Part shown: piece by piece, positions 1 to 8,895 of the stretch
Layout of the letters: every line of letters starts with the position of its first letter
Position numbering within the stretch: the first letter of the stretch is position 1
Assembly: GCA_964557295.1 (NCBI GenBank)
Contig: CAZKZP010000010.1
Location: 15,556-79,555 of the forward strand
Source: JBFMHP01 sp964557295
GTDB lineage: Bacteria > Pseudomonadota > Gammaproteobacteria > RBG-16-57-12
DNA: 64,000 nucleotides
Reading direction: 5' to 3'
Made by a program: the position numbers and the translations under genes
Notes under the pieces: generated by a model
Databases searched by the model: none
What the model was told of the DNA's origin: nothing
Seen by the model: the letters and a program-made list of their open reading frames with translations, nothing else

Positions 1-71
1 CACATCTTTTCGGAACTCGGGTAGGCAGCCAATGATCGGGAGTCCTTTCGGACCGGGGGCGTGTCTTGCCA

Positions 72-1193
72 TTAGCGGACGTACCCCCAGAGATCGAATG
101 AGCGCCCCCATTCGGAGGCCACCCGCTGGCGTAGATGTTCAGGTAACTGGGGGTGACGGTTCTTCTGATATCCCTGCAATGAAGCGATATAGCGTCTTAA
201 GCGCGGTTCAGCCCGTTCAAAGCCCGGTAGATTCAGCGCCGCGTAGGTCTTGCGCATCTCTTCCATTGGATGCTTTTCCAGATCCTCGAAACGCATCTCA
301 TGAAACTGTCCCTTGGGTATCTCCCCCACCCCGGCAAAGTAACCATCATAGAGATCGACATAGCGGCGAATGATCGCTTCATCCACCCGGCTTCGATCCG
401 GTTTTTGCAAATAGGTGTACCACACCGCCGTGTCGTGGTACTTCTGGGATGAAAGAAACACCTCATAAGGGTGGCGGTGAATATGAACAAACCGCGCGTT
501 GGGGTACAGCTCAAGCAATAGTTTGACTCTGGCGGTGTGTGACGGCGATTTGATCACGATCGGCTTGTCATATTTCATGGTGAGTTTTCGAATAAACCAC
601 GCCAATGCCTGTTTAAAAGCCTCACGCGCCTCCGGCTCGGCCTGTTCAAAGGTCAGGTATTTTGCATAATGGTTTTCCAGCCGCGGGAACGTAATGCCCA
701 GATACAACGAACGTAAACAGATCATGCTCAAGCCCAACTCATCCTCCTGGGGCTCGCTGAAGGAGAGTGCCATGTTGTCCATCGGGCGCGTCGGCGGCAG
801 CAACCAGCCAAACAGCTTGGTGTTGAGGTTTTCGGTGGTCAAAAAAGTGTAGGGATTGACGGTCTGGTAAGTATTGGGATAGGCAAACTGCTCAATATCC
901 TGACACAACAGGTTGTGCAAATGAGTCGTTCCACTGCGCCAGTGTCCTAATACAAACAGTGGCGCATGCACCTGGCTTACGGCATCGATTTTCTTGTTAT
1001 AAAGAAGACTCTCGATGGCCGACCAGAGTGAGTTATTGAGGCTCAGCAAGGAGATAAATGCCAGCCGATGGGCATAGACCGCATCCACATCGAATTTGAC
1101 CTCGCGTAATAATTGCAACCACTTTCCGGCAGTGATGCCCGTCATGTGATTATGTCCGATACTCCAGCGGTGTTTGAGTTGGGATTGTGGCAT
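72..1193 (-). CDS. Sulfotransferase family protein (PAPS-dependent, Sulfotransferase_3-like)
   Basis: A 373-residue cytoplasmic enzyme expected to move a sulfuryl group from PAPS to a hydroxyl or amine acceptor. The 5'-phosphosulfate-binding loop is visible as LFVLGHWRSGTTHLHN near residues 80-96. The 3'-phosphate site RFVHIHRHPYEVFLSS lies near residue 235, with the conserved Arg and Ser, so both cofactor contacts are present. No signal peptide or membrane segment is evident. It is transcribed away from the HMG-CoA reductase operon across a 390-bp gap, so it may share regulation and sulfate the product of that cluster; this link is inference. The acceptor cannot be read from sequence. No clear Shine-Dalgarno precedes the chosen ATG. 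Confidence 0.85.
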   Translation of the reverse strand: MPQSQLKHRWSIGHNHMTGITAGKWLQLLREVKFDVDAVYAHRLAFISLLSLNNSLWSAIESLLYNKKIDAVSQVHAPLFVLGHWRSGTTHLHNLLCQDIEQFAYPNTYQTVNPYTFLTTENLNTKLFGWLLPPTRPMDNMALSFSEPQEDELGLSMICLRSLYLGITFPRLENHYAKYLTFEQAEPEAREAFKQALAWFIRKLTMKYDKPIVIKSPSHTARVKLLLELYPNARFVHIHRHPYEVFLSSQKYHDTAVWYTYLQKPDRSRVDEAIIRRYVDLYDGYFAGVGEIPKGQFHEMRFEDLEKHPMEEMRKTYAALNLPGFERAEPRLRRYIASLQGYQKNRHPQLPEHLRQRVASEWGRSFDLWGYVR

Positions 1194-1583
1194 GGCAACA
1201 GTGGCATGATCTGATGTTTAAAGGCCGCATCAGAATATGACAACAATCTCACTGTGCGCAATCAGATCCCAGCGTCACCGCTCTGTGGTGATTTAGCAAT
1301 GGCGATCACCAAAACATTCAAAACCTTGATATGGCTCTCCTCCCTGCACGTATCGCGAGAGATAGCCGCCTTATCCAACCCGGTTATGGATAGCTTGCAT
1401 ATCATTAACCGCTGAAATAGTCGCCCTTAGCCAAGACCGTTTATGACCAGGGAGAGAAAGTCAATCTTTTCACCAATCATTTTGGCAGCCTTGACTAGGC
1501 ATATGAGGCTTTTGCCGATAAGCGCCTTTGACGTATGATTCAACACTTTGACTTACATCATTGTGAAGCAAGGAGCATGCAAC
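1194..1583. other. Divergent intergenic region between sulfotransferase and HMG-CoA reductase
   Basis: About 390 bases without a credible gene. It must hold the promoters for both divergent units. I do not see a convincing -35/-10 pair. A Shine-Dalgarno AGGAG at 1571-1575 sits eight bases before the ATG at 1584 and decides the HMG-CoA reductase start over an upstream in-frame start at 1548. Confidence 0.6.
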
Positions 1584-2858
1584 ATGGCAACCCAGCAAGG
1601 TCACGCACACGAGTATCTTGAACAGTTAGTGAAAACAGATGGGTTGGAGCAGCTCAAGCGCCGCCTCGAAATAAAAACAGACGCCCCTGCACCAAGCATT
1701 CCCCGTGACCCGCGCATCAGCGACAATACAGTTGCCAGGCGCTGGGCGGTTTTGCCAGCGGGTGAATCACAGCAGGCACAGTTGCTCGATGCACAAACCC
1801 GTGACCAGCAGGATGCCTATCAGCGCAATATCGAGAACTTCATCGGCACCGTCAAACTGCCCGTTGGCATTGCCGGCCCGCTGAGGATCAATGGACTGTT
1901 TGCCCAAGGCGATTACTACATCCCCATGGCTACCAGCGAAGCGGCCTTGGTGGCCTCCTATAACCGGGGAGCGACGCTGATGAGCAAGGCCGGCGGCTGC
2001 CGGGCGATGCTGCTCAACGAGGGGGTCAGTCGTGCGCCGGGATTTGCCTTTAAATCGCTGGTTGATGCCGGCGCCTTTGTGGCTTGGGCGGTGGCCCAGC
2101 TCGCCGAGTTCAGAAAGGTGGCGGAACTGACGACGCGCTTCGGCAAGCTGAAAGATATGCGCATCACGATAGAGGGGAACCATGTCTATTTGAATTTTGA
2201 ATATCGCACCGGAGATGCGTCGGGACAAAACATGGTGACAATCGCCACCCATGCGATTTTTCAGTACATCCAGGAGCAATCTCCTGTTCCTATCGAATAT
2301 GCGTTTCTCGAAGCCAATATGTCCGGCGACAAAAAAGCCAGCTCGCAATCTTTTCAAACGGTGCGCGGCAAGAAAGTCACTGCCGAGGTGGTTTTACCCA
2401 GCGAACTGGTGAAAAAAGGGCTGCATACGACGGTGGCACGCATGGTCGATTATTGGCGCATGTCGGCCCTGGGGGGAGTGATGAGCGGCACGATTGGTGT
2501 GCAGGGTCACTATGCCAACGGATTGGCGGCGCTCTACATCGCCTGCGGGCAAGATGCCGCCTGTATTGCAGAGTCGGCAGTCGGTGTGACCCGCTTTGAA
2601 CAGACCCCGGAGGGGGATCTCTATGCGGCCGTGACGCTGCCCAATCTTATTGTCGGCACCGTCGGCGGCGGGACCGGCTTGCCGAGCCAGCGCGCCTGCC
2701 TGGAGATCATGGGACTGGCCGGTGCAGGAAAGGCCCAGGCCCTGGCTGAGGNNNNNNNNNNGTGTGCCGCGGTGGCATTGGCAGGTGAATTGTCGATCAT
2801 CGGCGCGCTCTGCGCCGACCACTTTGCCCGGGCCCATCAGCAGTTGGCACGGGGCTAA
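1584..2858 (+). CDS. Hydroxymethylglutaryl-CoA reductase, class I-like (contains assembly gap)
   Basis: Reduces HMG-CoA to mevalonate with NAD(P)H. Family landmarks appear in order: ENFIG near residue 80, the catalytic Glu in MATSEAALVAS (E119), a degenerate nucleotide-binding segment TGDASGQNM in place of the usual DAMGMNM, the catalytic Lys in SGDKKAS (about K250), the catalytic Asp in ACGQDA (D324), and a C-terminal ARAHQ that aligns with the catalytic His region. The start at 1584 is set by AGGAG eight bases upstream. A run of 10 N interrupts codons near residue 390, yet the frame and family spacing agree if the true gap is a single base. First gene of a tightly packed run. Gammaproteobacteria normally use the MEP pathway, and no mevalonate kinase or other downstream mevalonate gene is in the window, so this HMGR looks dedicated to a special product. 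Confidence 0.9.
   Translation: MATQQGHAHEYLEQLVKTDGLEQLKRRLEIKTDAPAPSIPRDPRISDNTVARRWAVLPAGESQQAQLLDAQTRDQQDAYQRNIENFIGTVKLPVGIAGPLRINGLFAQGDYYIPMATSEAALVASYNRGATLMSKAGGCRAMLLNEGVSRAPGFAFKSLVDAGAFVAWAVAQLAEFRKVAELTTRFGKLKDMRITIEGNHVYLNFEYRTGDASGQNMVTIATHAIFQYIQEQSPVPIEYAFLEANMSGDKKASSQSFQTVRGKKVTAEVVLPSELVKKGLHTTVARMVDYWRMSALGGVMSGTIGVQGHYANGLAALYIACGQDAACIAESAVGVTRFEQTPEGDLYAAVTLPNLIVGTVGGGTGLPSQRACLEIMGLAGAGKAQALAEXXXXCAAVALAGELSIIGALCADHFARAHQQLARG
2752..2761. other. Scaffold gap of 10 N inside HMG-CoA reductase
   Basis: Left flank ends CTGGCTGAGG and right flank starts GTGTGCCGCGG. The reading frames on both sides agree for a gap of 1 modulo 3. A single T would give LAEVCAAVALAGELS, which matches the family's usual seven-residue spacing between LAE and AGELS. 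Confidence 0.8.
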
Positions 2859-2861
2859 GCG

Positions 2862-3779
2862 ATGTTGTCCAATCGCTGGTGGATCTATCAGCGGGAACGC
2901 TTTCCTATCCTGGCCCACGGGCCTCTGGTGGCGGCATTCAGCTTCTCGGCACTCTGTTTCTCCGCTCTGTTGCGCGGCGAGGCAGCCATGCCGGGGGCGT
3001 TACCCGCCCTCGTCGCCTTTACGACGGCCTTGTTGCTGTTTTTGCAGCTGCGCATCGCCGACGAATTCAAAGACCATGAGGACGATTGCCGCTATCGCCC
3101 CTATCGCCCGGTGCCGCGCGGATTGGTCAGTTTGCGGGAGCTGGGCCGGCTGGGCATCGCCGCCATGTTTGTGCAGTTGTCGCTGGCCATCTGGCTGGCG
3201 CCTGGGCTGCTGCTGCTCTTGCTCGTGGTGTGGAGCTACCTCGCATTGATGAGCAAGGAGTTTTTTGTGCGCGACTGGTTAAAGGCGCGGCCTTTGACCT
3301 ACATGTGGAGCCACATGCTGATCATGCCCCTGATCGATCTTTACGCCACGGCGTGCGACTGGTGGGTGGCCGGCACTGGAGTGCCGCCGGGATTGTATTG
3401 GTTTCTACTGGTAAGTTTTTTTAATGGCGTAGTCATTGAGATCGGGCGAAAGATCCGCGCCCCGCAGGACGAAGAGCCGGGCGTGGAGACCTACACTGCG
3501 TCGTGGGGTGTGCGAAAGGCCGTACTGTTTTGGCTGGGTTCGCTGGTGAGCACCGCCCTCTGCGCCATGTTGGCCGCGGTCCAGATCGGCTTTTTTCTCC
3601 CGGTGTTCTTATTGTTGCTCGTGTTGCTGGCGATCGCGGCCGGCACGGGCATGCAGTTTGTGCGTCATCAGGAGCAACGCCTGGCAAAACGATTTGAACT
3701 GATCTCCGGGATCTGGACATTGCTGATGTATCTATCGCTCGGTGCCGTCCCCATGGCATGGGCCGTTTGGAGTGCGTGA
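2862..3779 (+). CDS. UbiA-like membrane prenyltransferase
   Basis: A 305-residue polytopic membrane protein with about seven to nine hydrophobic segments. UbiA enzymes transfer prenyl groups from prenyl diphosphates to aromatic, lipid or other acceptors using two Asp-rich motifs. The first is visible as RIADEFKDHEDD followed by RPVPRG near residues 65-87. The second site is weaker, around EIGRKIRAPQDEEPGVETYT near residue 190. It starts three bases after the HMGR stop and its own stop overlaps the next start (TGATG), so translation is coupled to both neighbours. Prenyl donor and acceptor are not predictable. The unusual second motif suggests a divergent subfamily. Confidence 0.8.
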   Translation: MLSNRWWIYQRERFPILAHGPLVAAFSFSALCFSALLRGEAAMPGALPALVAFTTALLLFLQLRIADEFKDHEDDCRYRPYRPVPRGLVSLRELGRLGIAAMFVQLSLAIWLAPGLLLLLLVVWSYLALMSKEFFVRDWLKARPLTYMWSHMLIMPLIDLYATACDWWVAGTGVPPGLYWFLLVSFFNGVVIEIGRKIRAPQDEEPGVETYTASWGVRKAVLFWLGSLVSTALCAMLAAVQIGFFLPVFLLLLVLLAIAAGTGMQFVRHQEQRLAKRFELISGIWTLLMYLSLGAVPMAWAVWSA

Positions 3780-6442
3780 TGAGCAACATTCTTTTTGCAG
3801 GGAAGCACGATATCCAACACCTCGGTGGCAAGGCCCATGCGCTGGCCGCCTTGCGCGATGCTGACCTGCCCATTCCGCCCTGGTTTGTGGTCACCCCCGC
3901 GGCATTTAGAAACTGCCTGAGCGAGGCCCAATATAACGAACTGCTCGTTGCCGAACAGGTGGAACAGTTTTCCGCGATCTTGGACCGGCTTTGCTTGACC
4001 GAATCTTTACTGCAGGAACTCGAAACAGCACTTGACCGGTTAGCTCCTGACGGCGGCCTGGTGGCGGTGCGGTCATCCGCCGTGGATGAGGATGGCGCAC
4101 AGCACTCCTTTGCCGGACAACTCGAGAGCTATCTCTTTGTCGCCAGGGACTCGGTCGCGCGGCGCATCGTCGACGTTTGGCGCTCGGGCTTTAGTGAGCG
4201 CGTATTGATATACCGGCGCGAAGCGAGTTTGCCACTGCTGCCACAGGTGCCAGCGGTCTTGGTGCAGCGCATGGTGGAGGCCGAGGTATCGGGCGTGGCC
4301 TTTGCGGCCGACCCGGTCAGCGGCCGGCGCTCGGTCGCCGTCATCGGCGCGCTCTATGGCCTGGGGACGGCACTGGTATCCGGCGATGCCGATGCAGACA
4401 CCTTCCAGGTGGATCTGAAGAACAGCATCATCCAGCGTGACATCGCCGCCAAGACGATCGCCCACCATTACGCTACTGGGACGAGCGAGGGCGTCAGCGC
4501 GCAACCGGTTGCGGCCGAAAGGGTTCATCAAGCCTCATTGAGCGACGCGCAGATCATCGCCGTAGCGGAGCTGGTGCGCGCCACGAGCCGGCACTTTGGC
4601 TCGCCTCAGGATATCGAGTGGGCCTATGGCCAAGGCAAGTTATATCTGCTTCAGTCGCGGCCCATCACCTCGATTCAGGCCATGGCCGATCCCGACGGTG
4701 AGTTGAACATCTGGGACAACAGCAATATCGCCGAAAGTTATGGCGGGGTCACAACGCCATTGACCTTCTCTTTTGCAAGCAAGGCCTACGAAGAGGTCTA
4801 CCGCCAGTTTTGCCGCATACTGAAAGTCCCCGCAGCCACGATTGATGCCAATGAGACCACGTTTCGCCGCATGCTGGGTCTGATCCGCGGGCGCGTCTAT
4901 TACAACATGCTCTCGTGGTATCGAGTCCTGGCACTGCTGCCGGGATTCACCTTCAATCGGCCCTTCATGGAACAGATGATGGGTGTCAAGGAGGGTTTGC
5001 CGGAGTCGGTCAGCCATGCATTAGGCCAGGCCAACGGCAAAGACAAGGTGCGAGACCTGTTTAACCTGGCGACGATGGCAGCCAGCTTGGTCGTAAACCA
5101 TTTTACCCTGGCGAAAAAAATCGATCTTTTTTATCAGCGCCTCGATCAGGCATTGAACATCGATCAACAAACCCTCTCCACCCTGCCCGCTGACGCCCTC
5201 TGCGCCCACTATCACGAGCTGGAGCGACAACTGTTGACGCGCTGGGACGCGCCGCTGATCAACGATTTTTTTGCGATGATCTTTCACGGCGTCTTGCGCA
5301 AACTGACCGCTTCCTGGTGCGGAGACCGCAACGACACCTTGCATAACGACCTGCTGTGCGGCGAGGGCGGCATGATCAGCGCAGAACCGGCGCAACGTGT
5401 GCGCGCCATGGCACAACTGATTGTCCAGGACGAGGCCCTTGTTCAGGCGCTATGCGAAGGCAGTCTGGAAGAGATGCTGCGGCAAGTGAAACAACACCCC
5501 GCCTTGAACCAGCAGTTTCACTCCTACCTCGATAAATTCGGCGACCGCTGCCTGGACGAGCTGAAACTGGAGAGCGCGACCCTGCACGACGATCCCGGTT
5601 TGTTGCTGCGGTCGGTCGGGCAACTGGCCCGCCGCCTGCGCGATGATGCGAATGCCTTGGGCGCCTCGCTGGAACAAGAGTTTCGCAACAAGGCGCAACG
5701 GCAGGTCACCGAGGCATTGCGCGCCCGCTGGCTCAAGCATCGGGTATTTGACTGGGTGCTCAAACATGCACGGCACCGTGTCAGGGATCGGGAAAATCTG
5801 CGCTTCGAGCGCACGCGGCTGTTTGGACATGTCCGGCGTATCTTTGTCGAGCTGGGCAAGCGCTTCGCCAATGTTGGCATGCTTGAGTGCGCGCAGGACA
5901 TTTTCTATCTGGAAGTCGATGAAATCATGGGTATCGTGGAGGGAACGGCCTCCACCACCGCGTTGAAATCCCTGGTGGCACTGCGCCGTGAAGAGTTTGA
6001 ACGTTACCAGACGATGGCAGCGCCTGCCGACCGCTTTGAAACCTATGGGATGGTCCATCATGGCAACCACTTTGCCAATGCGAAGGCTGCCCAAGCGACG
6101 CAGGGAGATCAGCTGTCTGGCATCGCCTGTTGCCCCGGCATCGTGACAGGGCCGGTACGCGTCATCACCGACCCACGCAATGCCGTGCTCAATGCAGGTG
6201 AAATCCTGGTGGCAGAGCGCACCGATCCTGGCTGGATCATGTTGTTCCCCTCGGCCGCCGCCATCCTGGTGGAGCGCGGCAGTCTGTTGTCCCATTCCGC
6301 CATCGTGGCGCGAGAGATGGGCATACCCGCCATCGTCTCTTTGAGCGGCGTGACACGCTGGTTGAAGAATGGCGATGTGGTGGAAATGGATGGCAGTCGC
6401 GGCACGGTCAGACGTATCAGTCAGAGTGGTAGTTCATCATAA
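3779..6442 (+). CDS. PEP-synthase/rifampicin-phosphotransferase-like dikinase
   Basis: An 887-residue protein with an N-terminal PPDK_N ATP-grasp domain (about residues 1-310; landmarks GGKAHALAALRDADLP, VAVRSSAVDEDG, IEWAYGQGKLYLLQSRP), a long helical middle region, and a C-terminal swivelling phosphohistidine domain with GSLLSHSAIVAREMGIPA. His839 is the expected phosphorylated residue. The protein stops soon after this domain, so the C-terminal PEP/pyruvate TIM barrel of true PEP synthase is missing. This order matches rifampicin phosphotransferase (Rph), which phosphorylates a small-molecule hydroxyl in its middle domain. The substrate here is unknown; a hydroxylated intermediate of the surrounding pathway is a reasonable guess. 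The ATG at 3779 overlaps the preceding stop and is preferred over an upstream in-frame start at 3758. Confidence 0.85.
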   Translation: MSNILFAGKHDIQHLGGKAHALAALRDADLPIPPWFVVTPAAFRNCLSEAQYNELLVAEQVEQFSAILDRLCLTESLLQELETALDRLAPDGGLVAVRSSAVDEDGAQHSFAGQLESYLFVARDSVARRIVDVWRSGFSERVLIYRREASLPLLPQVPAVLVQRMVEAEVSGVAFAADPVSGRRSVAVIGALYGLGTALVSGDADADTFQVDLKNSIIQRDIAAKTIAHHYATGTSEGVSAQPVAAERVHQASLSDAQIIAVAELVRATSRHFGSPQDIEWAYGQGKLYLLQSRPITSIQAMADPDGELNIWDNSNIAESYGGVTTPLTFSFASKAYEEVYRQFCRILKVPAATIDANETTFRRMLGLIRGRVYYNMLSWYRVLALLPGFTFNRPFMEQMMGVKEGLPESVSHALGQANGKDKVRDLFNLATMAASLVVNHFTLAKKIDLFYQRLDQALNIDQQTLSTLPADALCAHYHELERQLLTRWDAPLINDFFAMIFHGVLRKLTASWCGDRNDTLHNDLLCGEGGMISAEPAQRVRAMAQLIVQDEALVQALCEGSLEEMLRQVKQHPALNQQFHSYLDKFGDRCLDELKLESATLHDDPGLLLRSVGQLARRLRDDANALGASLEQEFRNKAQRQVTEALRARWLKHRVFDWVLKHARHRVRDRENLRFERTRLFGHVRRIFVELGKRFANVGMLECAQDIFYLEVDEIMGIVEGTASTTALKSLVALRREEFERYQTMAAPADRFETYGMVHHGNHFANAKAAQATQGDQLSGIACCPGIVTGPVRVITDPRNAVLNAGEILVAERTDPGWIMLFPSAAAILVERGSLLSHSAIVAREMGIPAIVSLSGVTRWLKNGDVVEMDGSRGTVRRISQSGSSS

Positions 6443-6451
6443 GGAGCCAGA

Positions 6452-7549
6452 ATGAGCAGTGAAATTACAAGCCGGGCGGATTTTTCCCATATTCGCTACG
6501 CCCAGTGTTGGGAGGACGCCGACATCCTCACAGAGGGGCTGGCCATTCAGAGCGGCGACACCTGTCTCTCCATTGCCTCCGCCGGGGACAACGCCCTGGC
6601 GATGTTGTGTGCCGACCCCAAACAGGTCATCGCGCTCGATTTGAATCCGGCGCAGCTGGCATGCCTGGCCCTGCGTGTCGCGGCCTATCGCTGTCTCGAT
6701 CATCAGGGGCTATTGGAACTCATCGGCTCGCGCGCCAGTGCGCGGCGGCGGGAGCTTTATCAAACATGCCGCAAGGATCTGGCCCCGGAAGCGAAGCGCT
6801 TTTGGGATGCCCATCCGGATCTAATCGACGCAGGCATCGGGGCGGCCGGCAAGTTCGAGCGTTATTTCTCGCTATTCCGGCAGCGTATCTTGCCTTTGGT
6901 GCACAACCGCAAGCGCATTGAGCAGCTGCTGCGGGGCGGCGATCTTGCACAACGCGAACGGTATTATCGCGAGAGCTGGGACACCTGGCGCTGGCGCGCC
7001 GTTTTCAAACTGTTTTTTTCACGCTTTGTCATGGGGCGGATGGGGCGCGACCCCGGCTTTTTCCAGTATGTGGAGGGCAGCGTGGCTACACACATTCTCA
7101 AGCATACGCGCTATGCCCTGACGCAGCTCAACCCTGCGGACAATCCCTACCTTCAGTGGATATTGACCGGCACCCACACCACGGCCCTGCCCATGGCGCT
7201 CCGTGAGGAGAACTTTGCGACCATCCGCAACCGGATCGACCGCATCGAGTGGCACCTGTTATCGATCGAGGAATTCCTGGAGCAAAACCAGGGCATGACG
7301 ATTCAGCGCTTCAATCTGAGCGATATTTTTGAATACATGTCCGAGGAAAACTATCACCGCCTGCTCATGCGGCTGATCGAGTCTGGCGCCACTGGCGCGC
7401 GCCTGGCTTACTGGAACATGCTGGTGCCACGCCATCGCCCGGAGAACATGGCCGATCGGCTCAGGCCGCTGACCGAGTTGAGTGCGCGCCTCTACGGTCA
7501 GGACAAGGCATTTTTCTACATGGACTACGTTGTCGAGGAAGTGGTGTGA
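6452..7549 (+). CDS. DUF3419 protein, BtaA-like SAM-dependent 3-amino-3-carboxypropyl transferase
   Basis: A 365-residue protein of the DUF3419 family. BtaA, the characterised member, moves the 3-amino-3-carboxypropyl group of S-adenosylmethionine to diacylglycerol to make betaine-lipid precursors. Signature segments are IRYAQCWEDADILTEGL near residue 12, the SAM-site strand CLSIASAGDNALAML near residue 35, and VIALDLNPAQLACLALR near residue 57. An AAGGAG Shine-Dalgarno at 6441-6446 supports the start. Its stop overlaps the next gene's GTG (GTGA). No BtaB-like N-methyltransferase follows, so a methylated betaine lipid is not the obvious product. In this operon it probably adds a homoserine-like group to a lipid or prenyl alcohol acceptor, which is inference. 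Confidence 0.82.
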   Translation: MSSEITSRADFSHIRYAQCWEDADILTEGLAIQSGDTCLSIASAGDNALAMLCADPKQVIALDLNPAQLACLALRVAAYRCLDHQGLLELIGSRASARRRELYQTCRKDLAPEAKRFWDAHPDLIDAGIGAAGKFERYFSLFRQRILPLVHNRKRIEQLLRGGDLAQRERYYRESWDTWRWRAVFKLFFSRFVMGRMGRDPGFFQYVEGSVATHILKHTRYALTQLNPADNPYLQWILTGTHTTALPMALREENFATIRNRIDRIEWHLLSIEEFLEQNQGMTIQRFNLSDIFEYMSEENYHRLLMRLIESGATGARLAYWNMLVPRHRPENMADRLRPLTELSARLYGQDKAFFYMDYVVEEVV

Positions 7550-8895
7550 CCTTGAATCCCTGGCTGGGCATGGTGCTGGTGGCGACCGCATTAGCGGGGT
7601 GTTTCGCCGCCTTGCGGCTCTATCAACTGCGCAGCGCCCCCCATCCGGAACTGGTGCGCAAACTACTCCACGTGATGATGGGGCTGGTCACCCTGAGTTT
7701 TCCCTGGCTGTTTGCCGAGCCCTGGCCCGTCGTAGTTTTGGCAGTCACCACGATTGCCGGGCTGCTGATACTGAAAAACCGCCGGGCTCTGCGGCAGCAG
7801 TGGGGCGATGTGCTCCACGGTGTGTCACGCAGCTCATTTGGTGAAATCTACTTTCCCGCCTCGGTGGCACTGCTGTTTGTGCTCTCTGGCGGCGATGCCC
7901 TGCTCTTTTGCATCCCCATCCTGATTCTCACCCTGGCCGATGCCCTGGCAGCGCTGATCGGTGTGCGTTATGGCCAGATGCAGTACAAGACCAGTGAAGG
8001 CCATAAAAGTCTTGAAGGCTCCGTTGTCTTTTTTACCATCGCCTTTTTAAGCGTGCACGTTCCGCTGCTGCTCTTCAGTGACGTGGGCCGGACGGAGTCA
8101 CTGCTGATAGGGCTCATCATGGGGCTCCTGGTGATGCTGTTCGAGGCCATCGCCTGGCGCGGCCTGGACAACCTCTTCATCCCCTTGGGCGCATTCATCC
8201 TGTTGCAAACCTACCTGCCGATGACGGGAGAGGCATTACTCCCGCGGCTGCTGGTGATCCTCTTTCTGCTGCTGGCATTTTATCTGGCCCGCCACAAAAC
8301 AACGCTGGATGATGGCGCAATTTTGGGGGCGGTGTTGATCGCCTATCTCACATGGGCTATCGGCGGCCTTGTGTGGCTTGTTGCGCCATGCACCGTGTTG
8401 GTCGCTTACGCCTTTTTCAGCCGCCAGGCCAACCAGCAAGTGGGCCGGGAACATCCGCTTCAAGCGGTGGCCGCGGCGGGCATGCCTGGATTGATCTGCC
8501 TGTTTCTGGCGAAGGAGCTAAACCAGCCTCTGTTATTTTATTGCTACACCTTGGCCTATGCCGTGCAACTCGCCTTGATCGGTTTGATACGCATCAAGCA
8601 ACTCCAACCCGATCTGTCCGATTTCAAGATTTTGACAAGAGCGATCTGGCAAGGCTGGAGTCTGCTCTTTGTGCCATTCATGGTGATCGAAGCAAAGGTC
8701 GCTGCGTTTATCTTCTCGGCCCTCGCGGCACTGCTCATGGTGTTGGCTACCACACTCTTCTTGCGCTGGCAGCCCATCATGGACGACTACCTTGCGGACA
8801 ATTCTCGCTGGTGGCGTCAAGGCAGTGTGCCCCTGGCGACGGCCTTGCTCAGCAGTGTTCCCCTATGGATATTCGGAGAGGTGTGGCGTGTTTAA
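7546..8895 (+). CDS. Dolichol/phytol-kinase-like membrane protein, possibly a two-module fusion
   Basis: A 449-residue polytopic membrane protein starting with GTG that overlaps the upstream stop. The N-terminal half carries the polyprenol/phytol kinase signature HPELVRKLLHVMMG near residue 33, a PASVALLF segment and a TLADALAALIG segment with the Asp expected in CTP-dependent lipid-alcohol kinases. The C-terminal half (from about residue 245, TTLDDGAILGAVLIAYLTW) looks like a second membrane module and faintly resembles DUF92, the family of phytyl-phosphate kinase VTE6. If so, one protein could phosphorylate a prenol twice to its diphosphate and feed the nearby UbiA enzyme. The first half is secure at family level; the second is tentative. 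Confidence 0.72.
   Translation: MTLNPWLGMVLVATALAGCFAALRLYQLRSAPHPELVRKLLHVMMGLVTLSFPWLFAEPWPVVVLAVTTIAGLLILKNRRALRQQWGDVLHGVSRSSFGEIYFPASVALLFVLSGGDALLFCIPILILTLADALAALIGVRYGQMQYKTSEGHKSLEGSVVFFTIAFLSVHVPLLLFSDVGRTESLLIGLIMGLLVMLFEAIAWRGLDNLFIPLGAFILLQTYLPMTGEALLPRLLVILFLLLAFYLARHKTTLDDGAILGAVLIAYLTWAIGGLVWLVAPCTVLVAYAFFSRQANQQVGREHPLQAVAAAGMPGLICLFLAKELNQPLLFYCYTLAYAVQLALIGLIRIKQLQPDLSDFKILTRAIWQGWSLLFVPFMVIEAKVAAFIFSALAALLMVLATTLFLRWQPIMDDYLADNSRWWRQGSVPLATALLSSVPLWIFGEVWRV

Noticed and set aside
1548..1583. Twelve-residue N-terminal extension of HMG-CoA reductase
   Set aside because: The AGGAG at 1571-1575 serves the ATG at 1584, and the extension contains the ribosome-binding site itself.
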